The notes beneath the pieces were generated by a model, which was given only the letters and a program-made list of their open reading frames with translations, was not told where the DNA came from and did no database searches. Both the position numbers and the translations under genes were made by a program. 64,000 bases of DNA from Bacteroidetes bacterium UBA2664 (lineage in GTDB: Bacteria > Bacteroidota > Rhodothermia > Balneolales > Balneolaceae), in contig DEMS01000015.1 of assembly GCA_002359315.1 (NCBI GenBank), forward strand, positions 79,780 through 143,779. Direction: 5' to 3'. The stretch's first letter is position 1, and each line of letters begins with the position of its first letter. Positions 10,070 through 19,726 of this stretch are shown here, one piece after another.

Positions 10070-11023
10070 TCAGGAACTTTTTTTATCGCTTAGATCGGCT
10101 TTGTATAGTTCAAATAGAATTGCACCGGCATGGATTACAAACCGGGTTAGCATTTTATACTCTTTTGTGCTGAATACACGATCCCTCTTTAGATGGATAA
10201 AACCATATATTTTAGTTTCACGGCTGATCTGCCAGCGATTTATACTTAAGTCCTCATTCGTAATCTCATAAAGCGGGATCCCTATTTCAGAACGCAGTCC
10301 GGGTTGATGTTGATGGCTATCATCCTCTGAATCATCATCAATTTTAGCTTTATTATCCAGATATGGTTTTCCTGTTTCGTTGATTGCATGTAGCCCCGGT
10401 TCTGAAATTTTTTTCCCCGGCCGAGGCTCTTTACTAACTCCATCTTTCAAGTAAAATGCGTTCTCAGGCTCTCCATTCTGCATCGTCCAAAGTGAAAAAC
10501 TATCAATATTAAACGTCCTATAAAGGCCTTCAGCTAGCTTCCGAACAGTATCGATAAAGTCTCCTTTATCAGAAGTTGCCAATAAAACGGTCATAATATT
10601 TCTGAATGTCAGCTTATAATCAAAATTGGAAAGCGTCTGGACATCCTTGTCAGTAGCGTATTTCTCTACTAATTTTAAAATATTCTCTTTTTCGGAGAAG
10701 AGTTTGGTCTTTTCCAGAAATTCAACTGCCCCAAATTGCTTCGCTTTTTTCTCATATTCTTCACTGATATGGGCTGTTACTATGATAACCGGAATACGAT
10801 TTAATGAGGAATCGATCATTATGGATTCCAATAATTCAATCCCTGATATATCCGGCATATTTACGTCCAGCAATACCAGATGGATCGGATGCTCGGATAA
10901 AATATCAATTCCATCTTGTGCATTATCAGCAAAAAACAGTTGGTAATCCTGATTGAGGACCGTTTTAAAGATGAGATGTACAACTTTTTCATCATCAACC
11001 ACTAAAATGTTCTTCTTCGCCAT
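10070..11023 (-). CDS. Response regulator with REC and GAF-like domains
   Basis: 317 residues. An N-terminal receiver (1-125) has all key residues: D10 and D11, phospho-acceptor D53 (LVLLDVNMP), T83 and K105. The remainder (about 140-310) looks like a GAF domain (FRNIMTVLLATSDKGDFIDTV..., SEIGIPLYEI, GFIHLKRDRVFSTKEYKML). No DNA-binding, GGDEF or kinase output module follows, so output is probably by protein contact or ligand sensing by GAF. No cognate kinase is adjacent. Starts at ATG 11023. Confidence 0.85.
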   Translation of the reverse strand: MAKKNILVVDDEKVVHLIFKTVLNQDYQLFFADNAQDGIDILSEHPIHLVLLDVNMPDISGIELLESIMIDSSLNRIPVIIVTAHISEEYEKKAKQFGAVEFLEKTKLFSEKENILKLVEKYATDKDVQTLSNFDYKLTFRNIMTVLLATSDKGDFIDTVRKLAEGLYRTFNIDSFSLWTMQNGEPENAFYLKDGVSKEPRPGKKISEPGLHAINETGKPYLDNKAKIDDDSEDDSHQHQPGLRSEIGIPLYEITNEDLSINRWQISRETKIYGFIHLKRDRVFSTKEYKMLTRFVIHAGAILFELYKADLSDKKSS

Positions 11024-11265
11024 TTCAAATATTTATCGTGGATGCACCAAGGCAGTGTATAGCCATATTAGAACATTATAACAATTTAGTATTGAATTTG
11101 TAAGACTTTAATCAATTATTTATACCCTTGCTCTTAAATTAGATACCATTATTTTGATGCTATCAATATCGATGATATAGTCTTAACTTTTTATACGAAA
11201 TTTGGAGAATAACAGATTGATTGGAATGTAAAATTATCCAACATTCTACAACGATTTTATTACGA

Positions 11266-12396
11266 ATGACTGAACAACCCGATTTAAAAAACCAGCGCGA
11301 GCAAATCGATTCGATTGATGAACAGATACTTGATCTTCTGCAACAGAGAAAAAATGTGGTACAAGATGTTCTAAAACGAAAAGTGGAAAAACAGCTCCCG
11401 GTATTTGTAGCAAAACGTGAACTGGAAAAAACGGACTCATTTAGAAAAAAAGCGATCGAACGGGGATTGGATCCGGAATGGGCTGAAGATTTTTTAAGAA
11501 TGGTGATGTCTGCATCCAGGGCGACCCAATCTGCAGATCATTTCCCAAGATCCACAGACGAACCCAAGCATATCCTCTATGTAGGGGGTGAAGGCGGTAT
11601 GGGAAAACTCTATCGAAAAATCACGGAACAGAGCGGTCATCATGCCTACAGCATTGACAAGGGGAATTGGCATCAGTTAGATGAGATCGCTCCAAAACTG
11701 GATATGGTCATTGTTTCAGTACCCATCAATGTTACGGTTGATGTCATTAAACGTCTCGCCCCCAAATTAAAACCGGATACAATTCTTGCTGATTTTACCA
11801 GCAACAAAGAAGATCCGCTTACCGCGATGATCGCTGCGCATCCCGGCCCTGTTATTGGCCTTCACCCGATGCACGGCCCTGATGTCCCAAACCTTTCAAA
11901 ACAGCTAATGGTGATCTGCTCCGGACGGGAAGCTGAAAAGGGAGACTGGTACAGAAAACAGTGCGAACTTTGGGGGATGCGGATTATTGAAGCAAACCCT
12001 CAAAAACATGATCATGTCATGCATCTGGTACAGGGACTTCGACATTTTGTGGCTTTGCTGCACGGCTCATTTATGAAAGAGTTTGACCTGAATCCCACCG
12101 AAATGCTGGATTATTCAAGCCCAATCTATCGGGCAGAATTAATGATGACCGGAAGAATATTTGCTCAGAGTGCTGAACTTTATGCAGATATTGTATTCTC
12201 AAATCAGGAGCGCCGCGATCTGCTTCTCTCCTTTTTTAATCATCAAAAATCGCTGATGGAGATGGTGGAAAATGATGATAAAGCAGGCTTCATCAAAGAG
12301 TTTGAATCCGTAACCGATTTCTTTGGAAGTTTTGCCTCGCAAGCCCTTATCGAAAGCGGGTATCTTATCAACAGGCTTTCAGACCGTTTTTCTTGA
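11266..12396 (+). CDS. tyrA: Bifunctional chorismate mutase / prephenate dehydrogenase
   Basis: Converts chorismate to prephenate and then to 4-hydroxyphenylpyruvate for tyrosine synthesis. From ATG 11266 it is 376 residues, close to the 373 of the E. coli T-protein. An AroQ-type chorismate mutase domain (about 7-90, QREQIDSIDEQILDLLQQR) precedes a Rossmann domain with GGEGGMGKLYRK (about 108-118), then GLHPMHGPD and the helical dehydrogenase domain. A TTG 45 bases upstream extends the frame but adds nothing conserved. Stand-alone, divergent from the REC-GAF gene. Confidence 0.93.
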   Translation: MTEQPDLKNQREQIDSIDEQILDLLQQRKNVVQDVLKRKVEKQLPVFVAKRELEKTDSFRKKAIERGLDPEWAEDFLRMVMSASRATQSADHFPRSTDEPKHILYVGGEGGMGKLYRKITEQSGHHAYSIDKGNWHQLDEIAPKLDMVIVSVPINVTVDVIKRLAPKLKPDTILADFTSNKEDPLTAMIAAHPGPVIGLHPMHGPDVPNLSKQLMVICSGREAEKGDWYRKQCELWGMRIIEANPQKHDHVMHLVQGLRHFVALLHGSFMKEFDLNPTEMLDYSSPIYRAELMMTGRIFAQSAELYADIVFSNQERRDLLLSFFNHQKSLMEMVENDDKAGFIKEFESVTDFFGSFASQALIESGYLINRLSDRFS

Positions 12397-12502
12397 TTCA
12401 TGAATAGCTCTATTTGTCGAGATATGAGTATCTTTTTATACAATAATCTAAATTTTTCTCTATCCTTTTATCTGTTCCTGCCACTTTAAACGGTACACTT
12501 GC

Positions 12503-14767
12503 ATGCTTAAAAAACTTACAGTCTGTTTTTTCACTTTTATAGCTGTCTCGCTTATTGCAAGCATTTCTGCATATGGGCAAGAGATCCAAATAGAGAGAAT
12601 GATTACCATCGAACCGGAAGATATTCAGGAGATATGTGTGTTGGATCCTCTTGATTACGATGATCATTTCAGGTTTAATCCTGCACCCAACCGTTTTAAA
12701 GCCAATGCCAACGGCAGCGGAGCCACTTTTGAAATCAACTATCGGAATGACTGTGGCGGTGAGGTTTGGCCGGATGAAGCCATTGAGGCTTTTGATTATG
12801 CTACTGAACTGTGGGGGAGCCATCTGAGCTCTGACGTTCCCATCTCCATCAACGCAACCTGGAGATCCCTTGGAAGTAACACTCTGGGCAGCGCCGGCCC
12901 ATCGACGCTGTTTGCACTTACCGGAGGAGATATTTTTCCCAATACTTTTTATCCAATTGCACAAGTGAACGCACTTCTTGGCAGAGATGTCAAAGAACAA
13001 GATAATGTATCCGTGACCAGTGATATTAATGTGAATATCTCGTGTGACAGAACAGACTGGTATTTTGGAACGGATGCAAACCCTCCATCCGGACAGTACG
13101 ACCTTGTCACGGTTTTACTGCATGAAATAGGGCATGGAATTGGATTTTTAGGGACTGTATTTGGGAATAATAGTAGTCAGACAGCAGATTGGGGAATTCC
13201 GGTAGAAATTGAAGAGGATGTATTTGAGCTATTCCCCTTCGTATATGACCAGTTTACACTCGACGGAAATTTTGATAATCTGATCGATACAGACGTTTAT
13301 CCTCTAAGCCAAGGCAATAGAACTTCTGAAGAGCTTTACGACGCTGTAACAGGGCGGGTAGGAGGTGTGTTTTTTAGCGGATTGGACGCTGAATTTTCTC
13401 TTGAAAATGTACGTGTCCCTCTTTGGGCCCCGGTTCCTTATCAGGCCGGTTCGAGCTATTCCCATCTGGATCAAGGCTTTTTTAGTACCAATGGCCAATT
13501 TGGAAGCAGCGCGTTAATGAGGCCCGCAATCCCAACACAACTGGCTATCCATAGTCCCGGCCCTGTTTTTTGCGGAATGCTCAAAGATATGCTGTGGCCA
13601 CTCGGTCCGGCCTGTGAACTATTGATTGAAGATACGGGTCCACTGGAACGGCCACTTTTAGCGATGCCTGGAAATGGAGTAAAGGGTCAAAACCGAATCC
13701 CGCAGCTGGTTTGGAATGATGTAAGTGGAGCCGGCAGTTACCAAGTGCAACTCTCAAGAGATTTCTTGCATACAAACAAGATTCTTGACAAGACTGTTAA
13801 TGGCACATCGTTAACTGTCGATAGCCCGCTCAACAATAGCACTCTATACTTTTGGAGGGTTCGGGCGATTGGCCCTGCAGGCACCAGTAACTGGAGCGGC
13901 ACATTTCGCTTTACCACACAGCTTGGCCTTCCGAATCAGGTTACCCTGATTTCACCTCAGGATGAATTTATAAATATACGTCCCGGTTTTGAATTCAGGT
14001 GGGAAGATGCTCCCGGTGTCGAAAATTATGAACTGCAGGTTTCTGAATCACCGGATTTTACAAATAGAGTCATTGAAGAAACACTATCGCAAAACCGATA
14101 TTCCGAGACTCAGAATCTTGATTTTTCTACGACATTTTATTGGCGGGTCAGGGCCTCGAACTCAACCGGAACAACCGATTGGAGTGAGGTGTGGTCTTTC
14201 ACTACCATCATTGAAAAACCGGAGCCTGTTACAGTAAATGTACTTCCGGCCGACAATCAAAATCAAATACCACTGTTAGCTGATTTCATCTGGGAACCGA
14301 GTGCCCGCGCCTCTGATTATACAGTTCAAATTTCTAAAAATGAGAATTTTTCTACGCTACCGATCAGCGGAGCGGTTCAATCACCACAATATAGTAATGT
14401 CATACCGCTGGAACCGGCACAGGTTTATTTCTGGAGAGTACAAGCATCAAATATTGGCGGGGTCAGCGGGTGGAGTGAAACCTTTACATTTACATCGGTA
14501 GTGGACGAGACGAAAATCAATGATAATTTTCCAAATCCGTTCAATACGGCTACAAACTTACGGTATCAGCTATCCAATCAAACGAATGTATTGATCGATT
14601 TATACGACATTGGCGGACGAAGGGTTGCCATATTAGTTGATGGAGAGCAGGCTCCCGGAGTCTATCTTGAATCCTTACAAGCCTATTCATTTGCCTCAGG
14701 CACTTACCTGCTCCGGTTTGTCGCCGATGGAGTGATGGATGTCCAAAAAATGACCATCATTAAATAA
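12503..14767 (+). CDS. Secreted zinc metalloprotease-like protein with Fn3-like repeats and C-terminal sorting domain
   Basis: 754 residues from ATG 12503. Signal peptide about 1-25 (…ASISAYGQ). The catalytic part holds HEIGHGIGF with H207, E208 and H211. The third metzincin ligand does not follow at the usual distance; a conserved SYSHLDQ (H321) and ALMRP (M339) further on look like a displaced third His and Met-turn, an arrangement reminiscent of leishmanolysin (M8). Three fibronectin-III-like repeats (about 390-665, each ending in W-S-x-x-F-x-F-T) precede a C-terminal FPNPFN...domain (about 672-754) of the type IX secretion sorting type. Paralogous to the gene at 15446. Substrate unknown. 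Confidence 0.85.
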   Translation: MLKKLTVCFFTFIAVSLIASISAYGQEIQIERMITIEPEDIQEICVLDPLDYDDHFRFNPAPNRFKANANGSGATFEINYRNDCGGEVWPDEAIEAFDYATELWGSHLSSDVPISINATWRSLGSNTLGSAGPSTLFALTGGDIFPNTFYPIAQVNALLGRDVKEQDNVSVTSDINVNISCDRTDWYFGTDANPPSGQYDLVTVLLHEIGHGIGFLGTVFGNNSSQTADWGIPVEIEEDVFELFPFVYDQFTLDGNFDNLIDTDVYPLSQGNRTSEELYDAVTGRVGGVFFSGLDAEFSLENVRVPLWAPVPYQAGSSYSHLDQGFFSTNGQFGSSALMRPAIPTQLAIHSPGPVFCGMLKDMLWPLGPACELLIEDTGPLERPLLAMPGNGVKGQNRIPQLVWNDVSGAGSYQVQLSRDFLHTNKILDKTVNGTSLTVDSPLNNSTLYFWRVRAIGPAGTSNWSGTFRFTTQLGLPNQVTLISPQDEFINIRPGFEFRWEDAPGVENYELQVSESPDFTNRVIEETLSQNRYSETQNLDFSTTFYWRVRASNSTGTTDWSEVWSFTTIIEKPEPVTVNVLPADNQNQIPLLADFIWEPSARASDYTVQISKNENFSTLPISGAVQSPQYSNVIPLEPAQVYFWRVQASNIGGVSGWSETFTFTSVVDETKINDNFPNPFNTATNLRYQLSNQTNVLIDLYDIGGRRVAILVDGEQAPGVYLESLQAYSFASGTYLLRFVADGVMDVQKMTIIK

Positions 14768-14775
14768 AATACCGG

Positions 14776-15273
14776 TCAATTCAGTATCCAAATCGTATAA
14801 TTAAGCCATCCTGCAAAGGTCACCCAAAGGATATAGGGGACCATCAGCCAGCCCGCAATTTTGTTCTTCCTGAAAAAATAGGTTGTTGTCAGTATAATCG
14901 CTGCCCAAAGCACAATGATCTCGGCAAACGCCCATCCGATCTCTTGTTGCCCGAAAAAAATCTGTGACCATAATCCATTGAGGAATAACTGAACAAAAAA
15001 GAGAGTCAGTGCGATTTTTGCTCCCCCAAAGCCTGATTTTTTCCAAATCAGCCATGCCGCTGTCCCCATCATCGCATAAAGCAGTGACCAAACAGGGCCA
15101 AATATCCAAGCCGGTGGATTCCAGCCCGGTTTATTGATAGATTGATACCAATCCCCCGGAGCAATTCCCGGTGATACCTGTGCCCCCAGCCAGGCTGTGA
15201 AAAAACATATACCGATAAAAAAAAGAAACCCTGTAACTGTTTTGATCGAATTGAATCCTTTTTTCTCACTCAT
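14776..15273 (-). CDS. tspO: TspO/MBR family membrane protein
   Basis: 165 residues with five predicted transmembrane helices and the tryptophan-rich TspO pattern (WYQSINKPGWNPPAWIFGPV, WLLYAMMG-like, GLWSQIFFGQ, WLMVPYILWVTFAGWLNYTIW). TspO proteins bind porphyrins and other hydrophobic ligands in the membrane and influence stress responses. It sits between the two metalloprotease paralogues on the opposite strand, with no evident functional link. Confidence 0.92.
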   Translation of the reverse strand: MSEKKGFNSIKTVTGFLFFIGICFFTAWLGAQVSPGIAPGDWYQSINKPGWNPPAWIFGPVWSLLYAMMGTAAWLIWKKSGFGGAKIALTLFFVQLFLNGLWSQIFFGQQEIGWAFAEIIVLWAAIILTTTYFFRKNKIAGWLMVPYILWVTFAGWLNYTIWILN

Positions 15274-15445
15274 AAAGCATTGTCTGATTTTATCTGAAGT
15301 TTTACTATAATGTGCATCGTTCTGTTTACCATTCCAAAAAAAGTACGCAACAGACGAACCATTTAAGAGTTATAACTCAAAACTTTAAGTGAATTGATCT
15401 TAATAACCCATTATTTGATTTCTCGATTTTAGCTATTTTGCAATC

Positions 15446-17146
15446 ATGAAAAAGCTTCTTTTTTTATTCCTGGCACTGTTCAATCTACTCCTTTTCATCG
15501 ATGTTCAGGCACAAGAGATCGATATGTCGAAATTAAAATACAGGCCGGCACCTGAGACTCACGAAGTTTGTACGTTAAATCCAACCGATTACAACGCTTT
15601 TTATTACATCAAACCGGATGAGAGCTTGCTTAACCTGATGAACAAAACAGCCGGTGAACAAATATTCGAGGTTGATTACATATCTGATACAGAGAACGTT
15701 TGTGAGTCCACAGACTGGCCGGAAGAAGCTGTTAACGCATTTGAATACGCACTTAATATCTGGGCACAGCATATCCATTCTGATATCCCATTAAAAGTGC
15801 GTGCTACCTGGCGTGATTTTGATTCAAACGGCGACCGGACTACTTTGGGCGGTGCCTCCCCAACCCGGATAGTTCAAATACCCGGATTGGGCCTGCCCGA
15901 TACCTGGTATTCACTCGCTCAATTAACGGCTCTATCCGGTGAGCCGATTCGGGAACGGCTCAATGACGTAAATCACGATATCAGCGTGAATATGAACTGT
16001 AATTTTGACCGTTGGTATTTTGGTACCGATGGGGATACACCGAAAGATTTAATCGATTTCGTAACAGTTGTACTGCATGAGATCGGACACGGAATTGGTT
16101 TTCTGGGCAGTATCGATTCTGAAGACGACAGCGACACAGCTACCTGGGGAAGAGGGGATCCGCCTCATCCACTTATTTTTGATCGTTTTGCTGTTGATGG
16201 CAGTTTTAACGATATAATAGATACCGAAGTTTATGGAAATCCATCGACCGATTTGAGAGAAGCGGTTACCGGAGAACGGGGTGGAATTTTTTTACATGGA
16301 GATGAAACCATTCTCACTCTGCAGGGACAAGAAGCAGATCGGGCCAAACTCTACACTCCAACTATATATCTGCCCGGATCATCCTACTCCCATTTTGATC
16401 AAAGAACATTTACCGACACACCAAATGCTCTTATGAGGCCGGGTATCGACCGTGCCTTTGCCGTTCACTCACCCGGCCCTCTTTTTTGTGGGTTTCTCAG
16501 GGATATGGAATGGCCGCTTGGAGAAGCCTGCCTGCAGTTCTTAACCCCATTTGCAGCGGTTACACTTGCATCAAGTGAAATAAACTTTGGGGTTATTCCG
16601 GTAGGGAGCGTTGAAGAACAATCCCTTCTCATTCGAAACGACTTAAACTCTGATGATGAACTTATTATCAATGTAATTTCAGATAATCCTCAGTTTATCT
16701 TAGGTAGTGGTAATGATTTTATCATTCCGGCCGGCGGGGATCTGAACGTGCCTCTGGCATTTTCACCTACAAGTGATGGAATAAAAGTGGCAACACTCAC
16801 AATATCCCACAATGCTAAAAACACTCCATCACCGGTTACAGTCCGTTTGGTTGGAGAGTCGCTGCCTGAGAACAAACTCTCCCGCCTGGATCAAAGTTAT
16901 CCCAACCCGGTCGTTGATATTGGATCAGGAGCAACAGTATCCTATGCATTGGTGAAAGAGTCCGACGTAAAATTAGACCTATACACGTCAGCAGGTCAGC
17001 ACGTACGATCTATCTTTGATGGCCGTCAACAGAGTGGCCGATATAGCGTCAACGTTGATTTAAGCGGTCTTTCAAGTGGAGTGTATCTGTATCGCATCAT
17101 TGTTGATGGTGAGATTTCCTCCAAAAAATTAATGCTTTTTCGTTAA
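15446..17146 (+). CDS. Secreted zinc metalloprotease-like protein, paralogue, with C-terminal sorting domain
   Basis: 566 residues from ATG 15446; signal peptide about 1-22 (...FIDVQAQ). The catalytic region parallels the 12503 gene: HEIGHGIGFLG (H211, E212, H215), SYSHFDQ (H316) and ALMRP (M330), followed by the shared HSPGP-FCG...WPLGEAC segment with two conserved cysteines. Instead of Fn3 repeats it has one Ig-like domain of the ASPM-SPD-2-Hydin type (about 373-470, INFGVIPVGSVEEQSLLI), then a Por_Secre_tail-like module (about 478-566, QSYPNPV...). The two genes therefore share a protease head and tail but differ in the linker. Confidence 0.85.
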   Translation: MKKLLFLFLALFNLLLFIDVQAQEIDMSKLKYRPAPETHEVCTLNPTDYNAFYYIKPDESLLNLMNKTAGEQIFEVDYISDTENVCESTDWPEEAVNAFEYALNIWAQHIHSDIPLKVRATWRDFDSNGDRTTLGGASPTRIVQIPGLGLPDTWYSLAQLTALSGEPIRERLNDVNHDISVNMNCNFDRWYFGTDGDTPKDLIDFVTVVLHEIGHGIGFLGSIDSEDDSDTATWGRGDPPHPLIFDRFAVDGSFNDIIDTEVYGNPSTDLREAVTGERGGIFLHGDETILTLQGQEADRAKLYTPTIYLPGSSYSHFDQRTFTDTPNALMRPGIDRAFAVHSPGPLFCGFLRDMEWPLGEACLQFLTPFAAVTLASSEINFGVIPVGSVEEQSLLIRNDLNSDDELIINVISDNPQFILGSGNDFIIPAGGDLNVPLAFSPTSDGIKVATLTISHNAKNTPSPVTVRLVGESLPENKLSRLDQSYPNPVVDIGSGATVSYALVKESDVKLDLYTSAGQHVRSIFDGRQQSGRYSVNVDLSGLSSGVYLYRIIVDGEISSKKLMLFR

Positions 17147-17159
17147 GCCGGAGAATCCT

Positions 17160-18293
17160 CTAAGGCCGAATATTGATCTCTACCTTTTTTGATTTCCCGT
17201 TTTCCTGATCCAGCATCGCCAGTGATTGGTGAATTCGATTTGCGATCTCTTTAAAACTGATGGCGGCTGCAGATGTTGGGTATGCTTCGACGACCGGAGT
17301 TCCTGAATCACTCGTCTCTCTGATCTGTTCACGCAAAGGAATCTCTCCTAAAAAAGGCACCTCCAGCTTTTGAGCGAGTTTTTTGGCTCCGTGTTTGCCA
17401 AAAATATAGTACTTCTTCTCAGGCATGTCCTCCGGTGTAAAGTAAGCCATGTTTTCAATCACTCCGAGTACCGGTACGTTTACCTTCTGGAACATGGCCA
17501 CTCCTTTGCGAACATCATCCAATGCGACAACCTGAGGAGTTGAAACAATAACAGCTCCGGTAAGAGGAACCGTCTGAACAATCGTCAGCTGAATATCACC
17601 CGTACCCGGTGGAAGATCCAGGATCAGATAATCCAGTTCGCCCCACTCTACTTCTTGCATAAACTGCTTAACGGCACTGGTCACCATTGGCCCTCTCCAA
17701 ACCATGGCCTGATCCGTATCAACTAAAAAGCCCATGGATACCAGATGAACTCCATGCTTGTAGATAGGTACCAATTTCTTTTGAGTGGTAATATTGGGCC
17801 TCTCTTTTACCCCAAAAAGTGTCGGGACGGACGGGCCATAGATATCTGTATCCAATAAACCGACTTTTGCTCCGGCCTGTGACAATGCGACCGCCAGATT
17901 TGCAGCCACGGTTGATTTTCCGACACCGCCTTTGCCCGAGGCAACTGCAATCACATGTTTTACACCGGAGAGTACCGGGTCCTGTTGCGAGGGTTCTTGT
18001 TTGGGGGTATCCGGTTCTTTTCCGCCCAGCTCCTTCTGCCTGGAGATATTAATCCCTACGGTTATGTCCAGAACAGCTTCAGGATCTACGTATTTATGAA
18101 TGGCAGCTACACACTCTTTTTTGAGATGTTCTGCGAGTGCATCATTTTTACGCGGTAATTCAAGTGTGAATGAAACAAATTTATCCTGTGTAATTAAATC
18201 CTGAATCAAGTCCAGGGAGATCAGATCTTTCTCAAATTCCGGATGTGCCACATATGAAAGTGCACTTTTAATCTGTTCTTTATGAATCGACAT
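17160..18293 (-). CDS. mrp: Mrp/ApbC-type P-loop iron-sulfur carrier
   Basis: 377 residues. An MIP18/DUF59 domain (about 1-85) is followed by a linker and a ParA/Mrp ATPase with deviant Walker A GKGGVGKSTVAANLA (about 120-134). Family members carry [4Fe-4S] clusters to apoproteins. The usual C-terminal CPxC cluster-binding pair is absent; the corresponding position reads NMAYFTPEDMPEKKYYIFG, as I recall for Bacteroidota-type Mrp proteins. Starts at ATG 18293; convergent with the metalloprotease. Confidence 0.9.
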   Translation of the reverse strand: MSIHKEQIKSALSYVAHPEFEKDLISLDLIQDLITQDKFVSFTLELPRKNDALAEHLKKECVAAIHKYVDPEAVLDITVGINISRQKELGGKEPDTPKQEPSQQDPVLSGVKHVIAVASGKGGVGKSTVAANLAVALSQAGAKVGLLDTDIYGPSVPTLFGVKERPNITTQKKLVPIYKHGVHLVSMGFLVDTDQAMVWRGPMVTSAVKQFMQEVEWGELDYLILDLPPGTGDIQLTIVQTVPLTGAVIVSTPQVVALDDVRKGVAMFQKVNVPVLGVIENMAYFTPEDMPEKKYYIFGKHGAKKLAQKLEVPFLGEIPLREQIRETSDSGTPVVEAYPTSAAAISFKEIANRIHQSLAMLDQENGKSKKVEINIRP

Positions 18294-18615
18294 AACTGTA
18301 TATCTATTAAATGTTTTGTTACCTTTCTAAGATAGGCAGATTTTAAGCGAAATTAAATGTCATTACAGGTTTCGATATTCTAAACCGTCGTAAGATTAGC
18401 AAAGAACTTTCACTATTTTCTGCAGTTAATGATATATTCCATTGTTTATGAAATTTGATAAAGGTGTAAATCCAATCCTCTTGTTGAGATAAACAAAATT
18501 TGTATCCATTTTAGTTGCATTGAAATTGCAAATAAATGATATCGAATTTTAAAACTCTAATAATATCATCAGGCAGACAATTCAATCCATACTTTCTGAA
18601 ACAGTTCGGTGAACA
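18294..18615. other. Intergenic region between divergent mrp and gcvT
   Basis: AT-rich, 322 bases, with no open frame of note, no hairpin and no recognisable glycine riboswitch ahead of gcvT. It presumably carries both divergent promoters, but none can be assigned by eye. Confidence 0.5.
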
Positions 18616-19713
18616 ATGTTAAAAAAAACTTCTTTTAACCGGGAACACAGTCGTCTCGGAGCTAAATTAATCGACTTTGGCGGTTTTGAAATGCCGGTTC
18701 AATATGAAGGAATCCGGCAAGAACATACGGCAGTCCGGGAACATGCCGGACTATTTGATGTATCTCATATGGGAGAATTTTTTATTTCAGGCGAAGATGC
18801 GCTGAATTTAATTCAAAAAGTAACCATCAATGACGCTTCAAAATTAACACCCGGAAAAGCACAATATAGTGCTATGTGTTATGAAGATGGAGGTATCGTT
18901 GATGACCTGCTGGTATATATGCTGGCAAAAAATCAGTATATGCTGGTAGTCAATGCGTCAAATATTGAAAAAGATTTTAATTGGATATCCGAACATAATA
19001 ATTTGGGCGCTGAGCTCGTAAACCGATCCGATGAAATCGCATTATTGGCCCTGCAGGGGCCATCATCTGTCGAAATTTTACAAAAACTGACGGATACAAA
19101 AGCCGATGAAATTGCATTTTACACTTTTGAGATGGGGTCGGTTGCAGGGGAAAATGAAATCATCATCTCTGCTACAGGATATACAGGAGAATCCGGATTT
19201 GAACTCTATATTGATCTTACTAAAGCAGATCCCATTAAAATTTGGAAAGGCCTTTTTGAAGCGGGGAAAGACCTAAACATGCAACCGGTCGGTTTAGGAG
19301 CCAGAGATACCCTCCGGCTTGAGATGGGTTATGCACTTTACGGTAACGATATTACCCGGGAAACCACCCCTCTCGAAGCTCGAATGGGATGGCTAACCAA
19401 ATTGGAAAAAGAAAGCTTTATCGGTAAAAAGGCCTTATTGAAGCAGAAAGAGAATGGAATTCAACGAAAACTTATGGGTTTTGAGGTTACCGAACCCAGA
19501 AGCATTCCAAGATCCGGATATACAATCGAAAATGAAGAAGGCACGGAAATAGGATTTGTTACAAGTGGAACACAATCCATCACTCTAAATAAAGCGATCG
19601 GAATGGGATATTTATCTCTTGAGAAAGCAATTGAAGGTGAGAAAATATACATTAACATCAGAAATAAAAAAGCTGAAGCCATCGTGGTTAAGCCCCCATT
19701 TCTAAAAAAATAA
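18616..19713 (+). CDS. gcvT: Glycine cleavage system aminomethyltransferase (T-protein)
   Basis: 365 residues, normal length. Transfers the aminomethyl carbon from lipoyl H-protein to tetrahydrofolate. Characteristic segments: FDVSHMGEF (about 47-55), DDLLVYML, LALQGPSS, TGYTGESGFELY and GARDTLRLEMGYALYGND (about 234-250). The other gcv genes are not in the window. It heads a plus-strand run with comB 13 bases downstream. Confidence 0.95.
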   Translation: MLKKTSFNREHSRLGAKLIDFGGFEMPVQYEGIRQEHTAVREHAGLFDVSHMGEFFISGEDALNLIQKVTINDASKLTPGKAQYSAMCYEDGGIVDDLLVYMLAKNQYMLVVNASNIEKDFNWISEHNNLGAELVNRSDEIALLALQGPSSVEILQKLTDTKADEIAFYTFEMGSVAGENEIIISATGYTGESGFELYIDLTKADPIKIWKGLFEAGKDLNMQPVGLGARDTLRLEMGYALYGNDITRETTPLEARMGWLTKLEKESFIGKKALLKQKENGIQRKLMGFEVTEPRSIPRSGYTIENEEGTEIGFVTSGTQSITLNKAIGMGYLSLEKAIEGEKIYINIRNKKAEAIVVKPPFLKK

Positions 19714-19726
19714 TTGGCCATTTTAT

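Noticed and set aside
18294..18615. Glycine riboswitch ahead of gcvT
   Set aside because: No tandem aptamer-like stems or conserved GGAGA-type cores could be seen.
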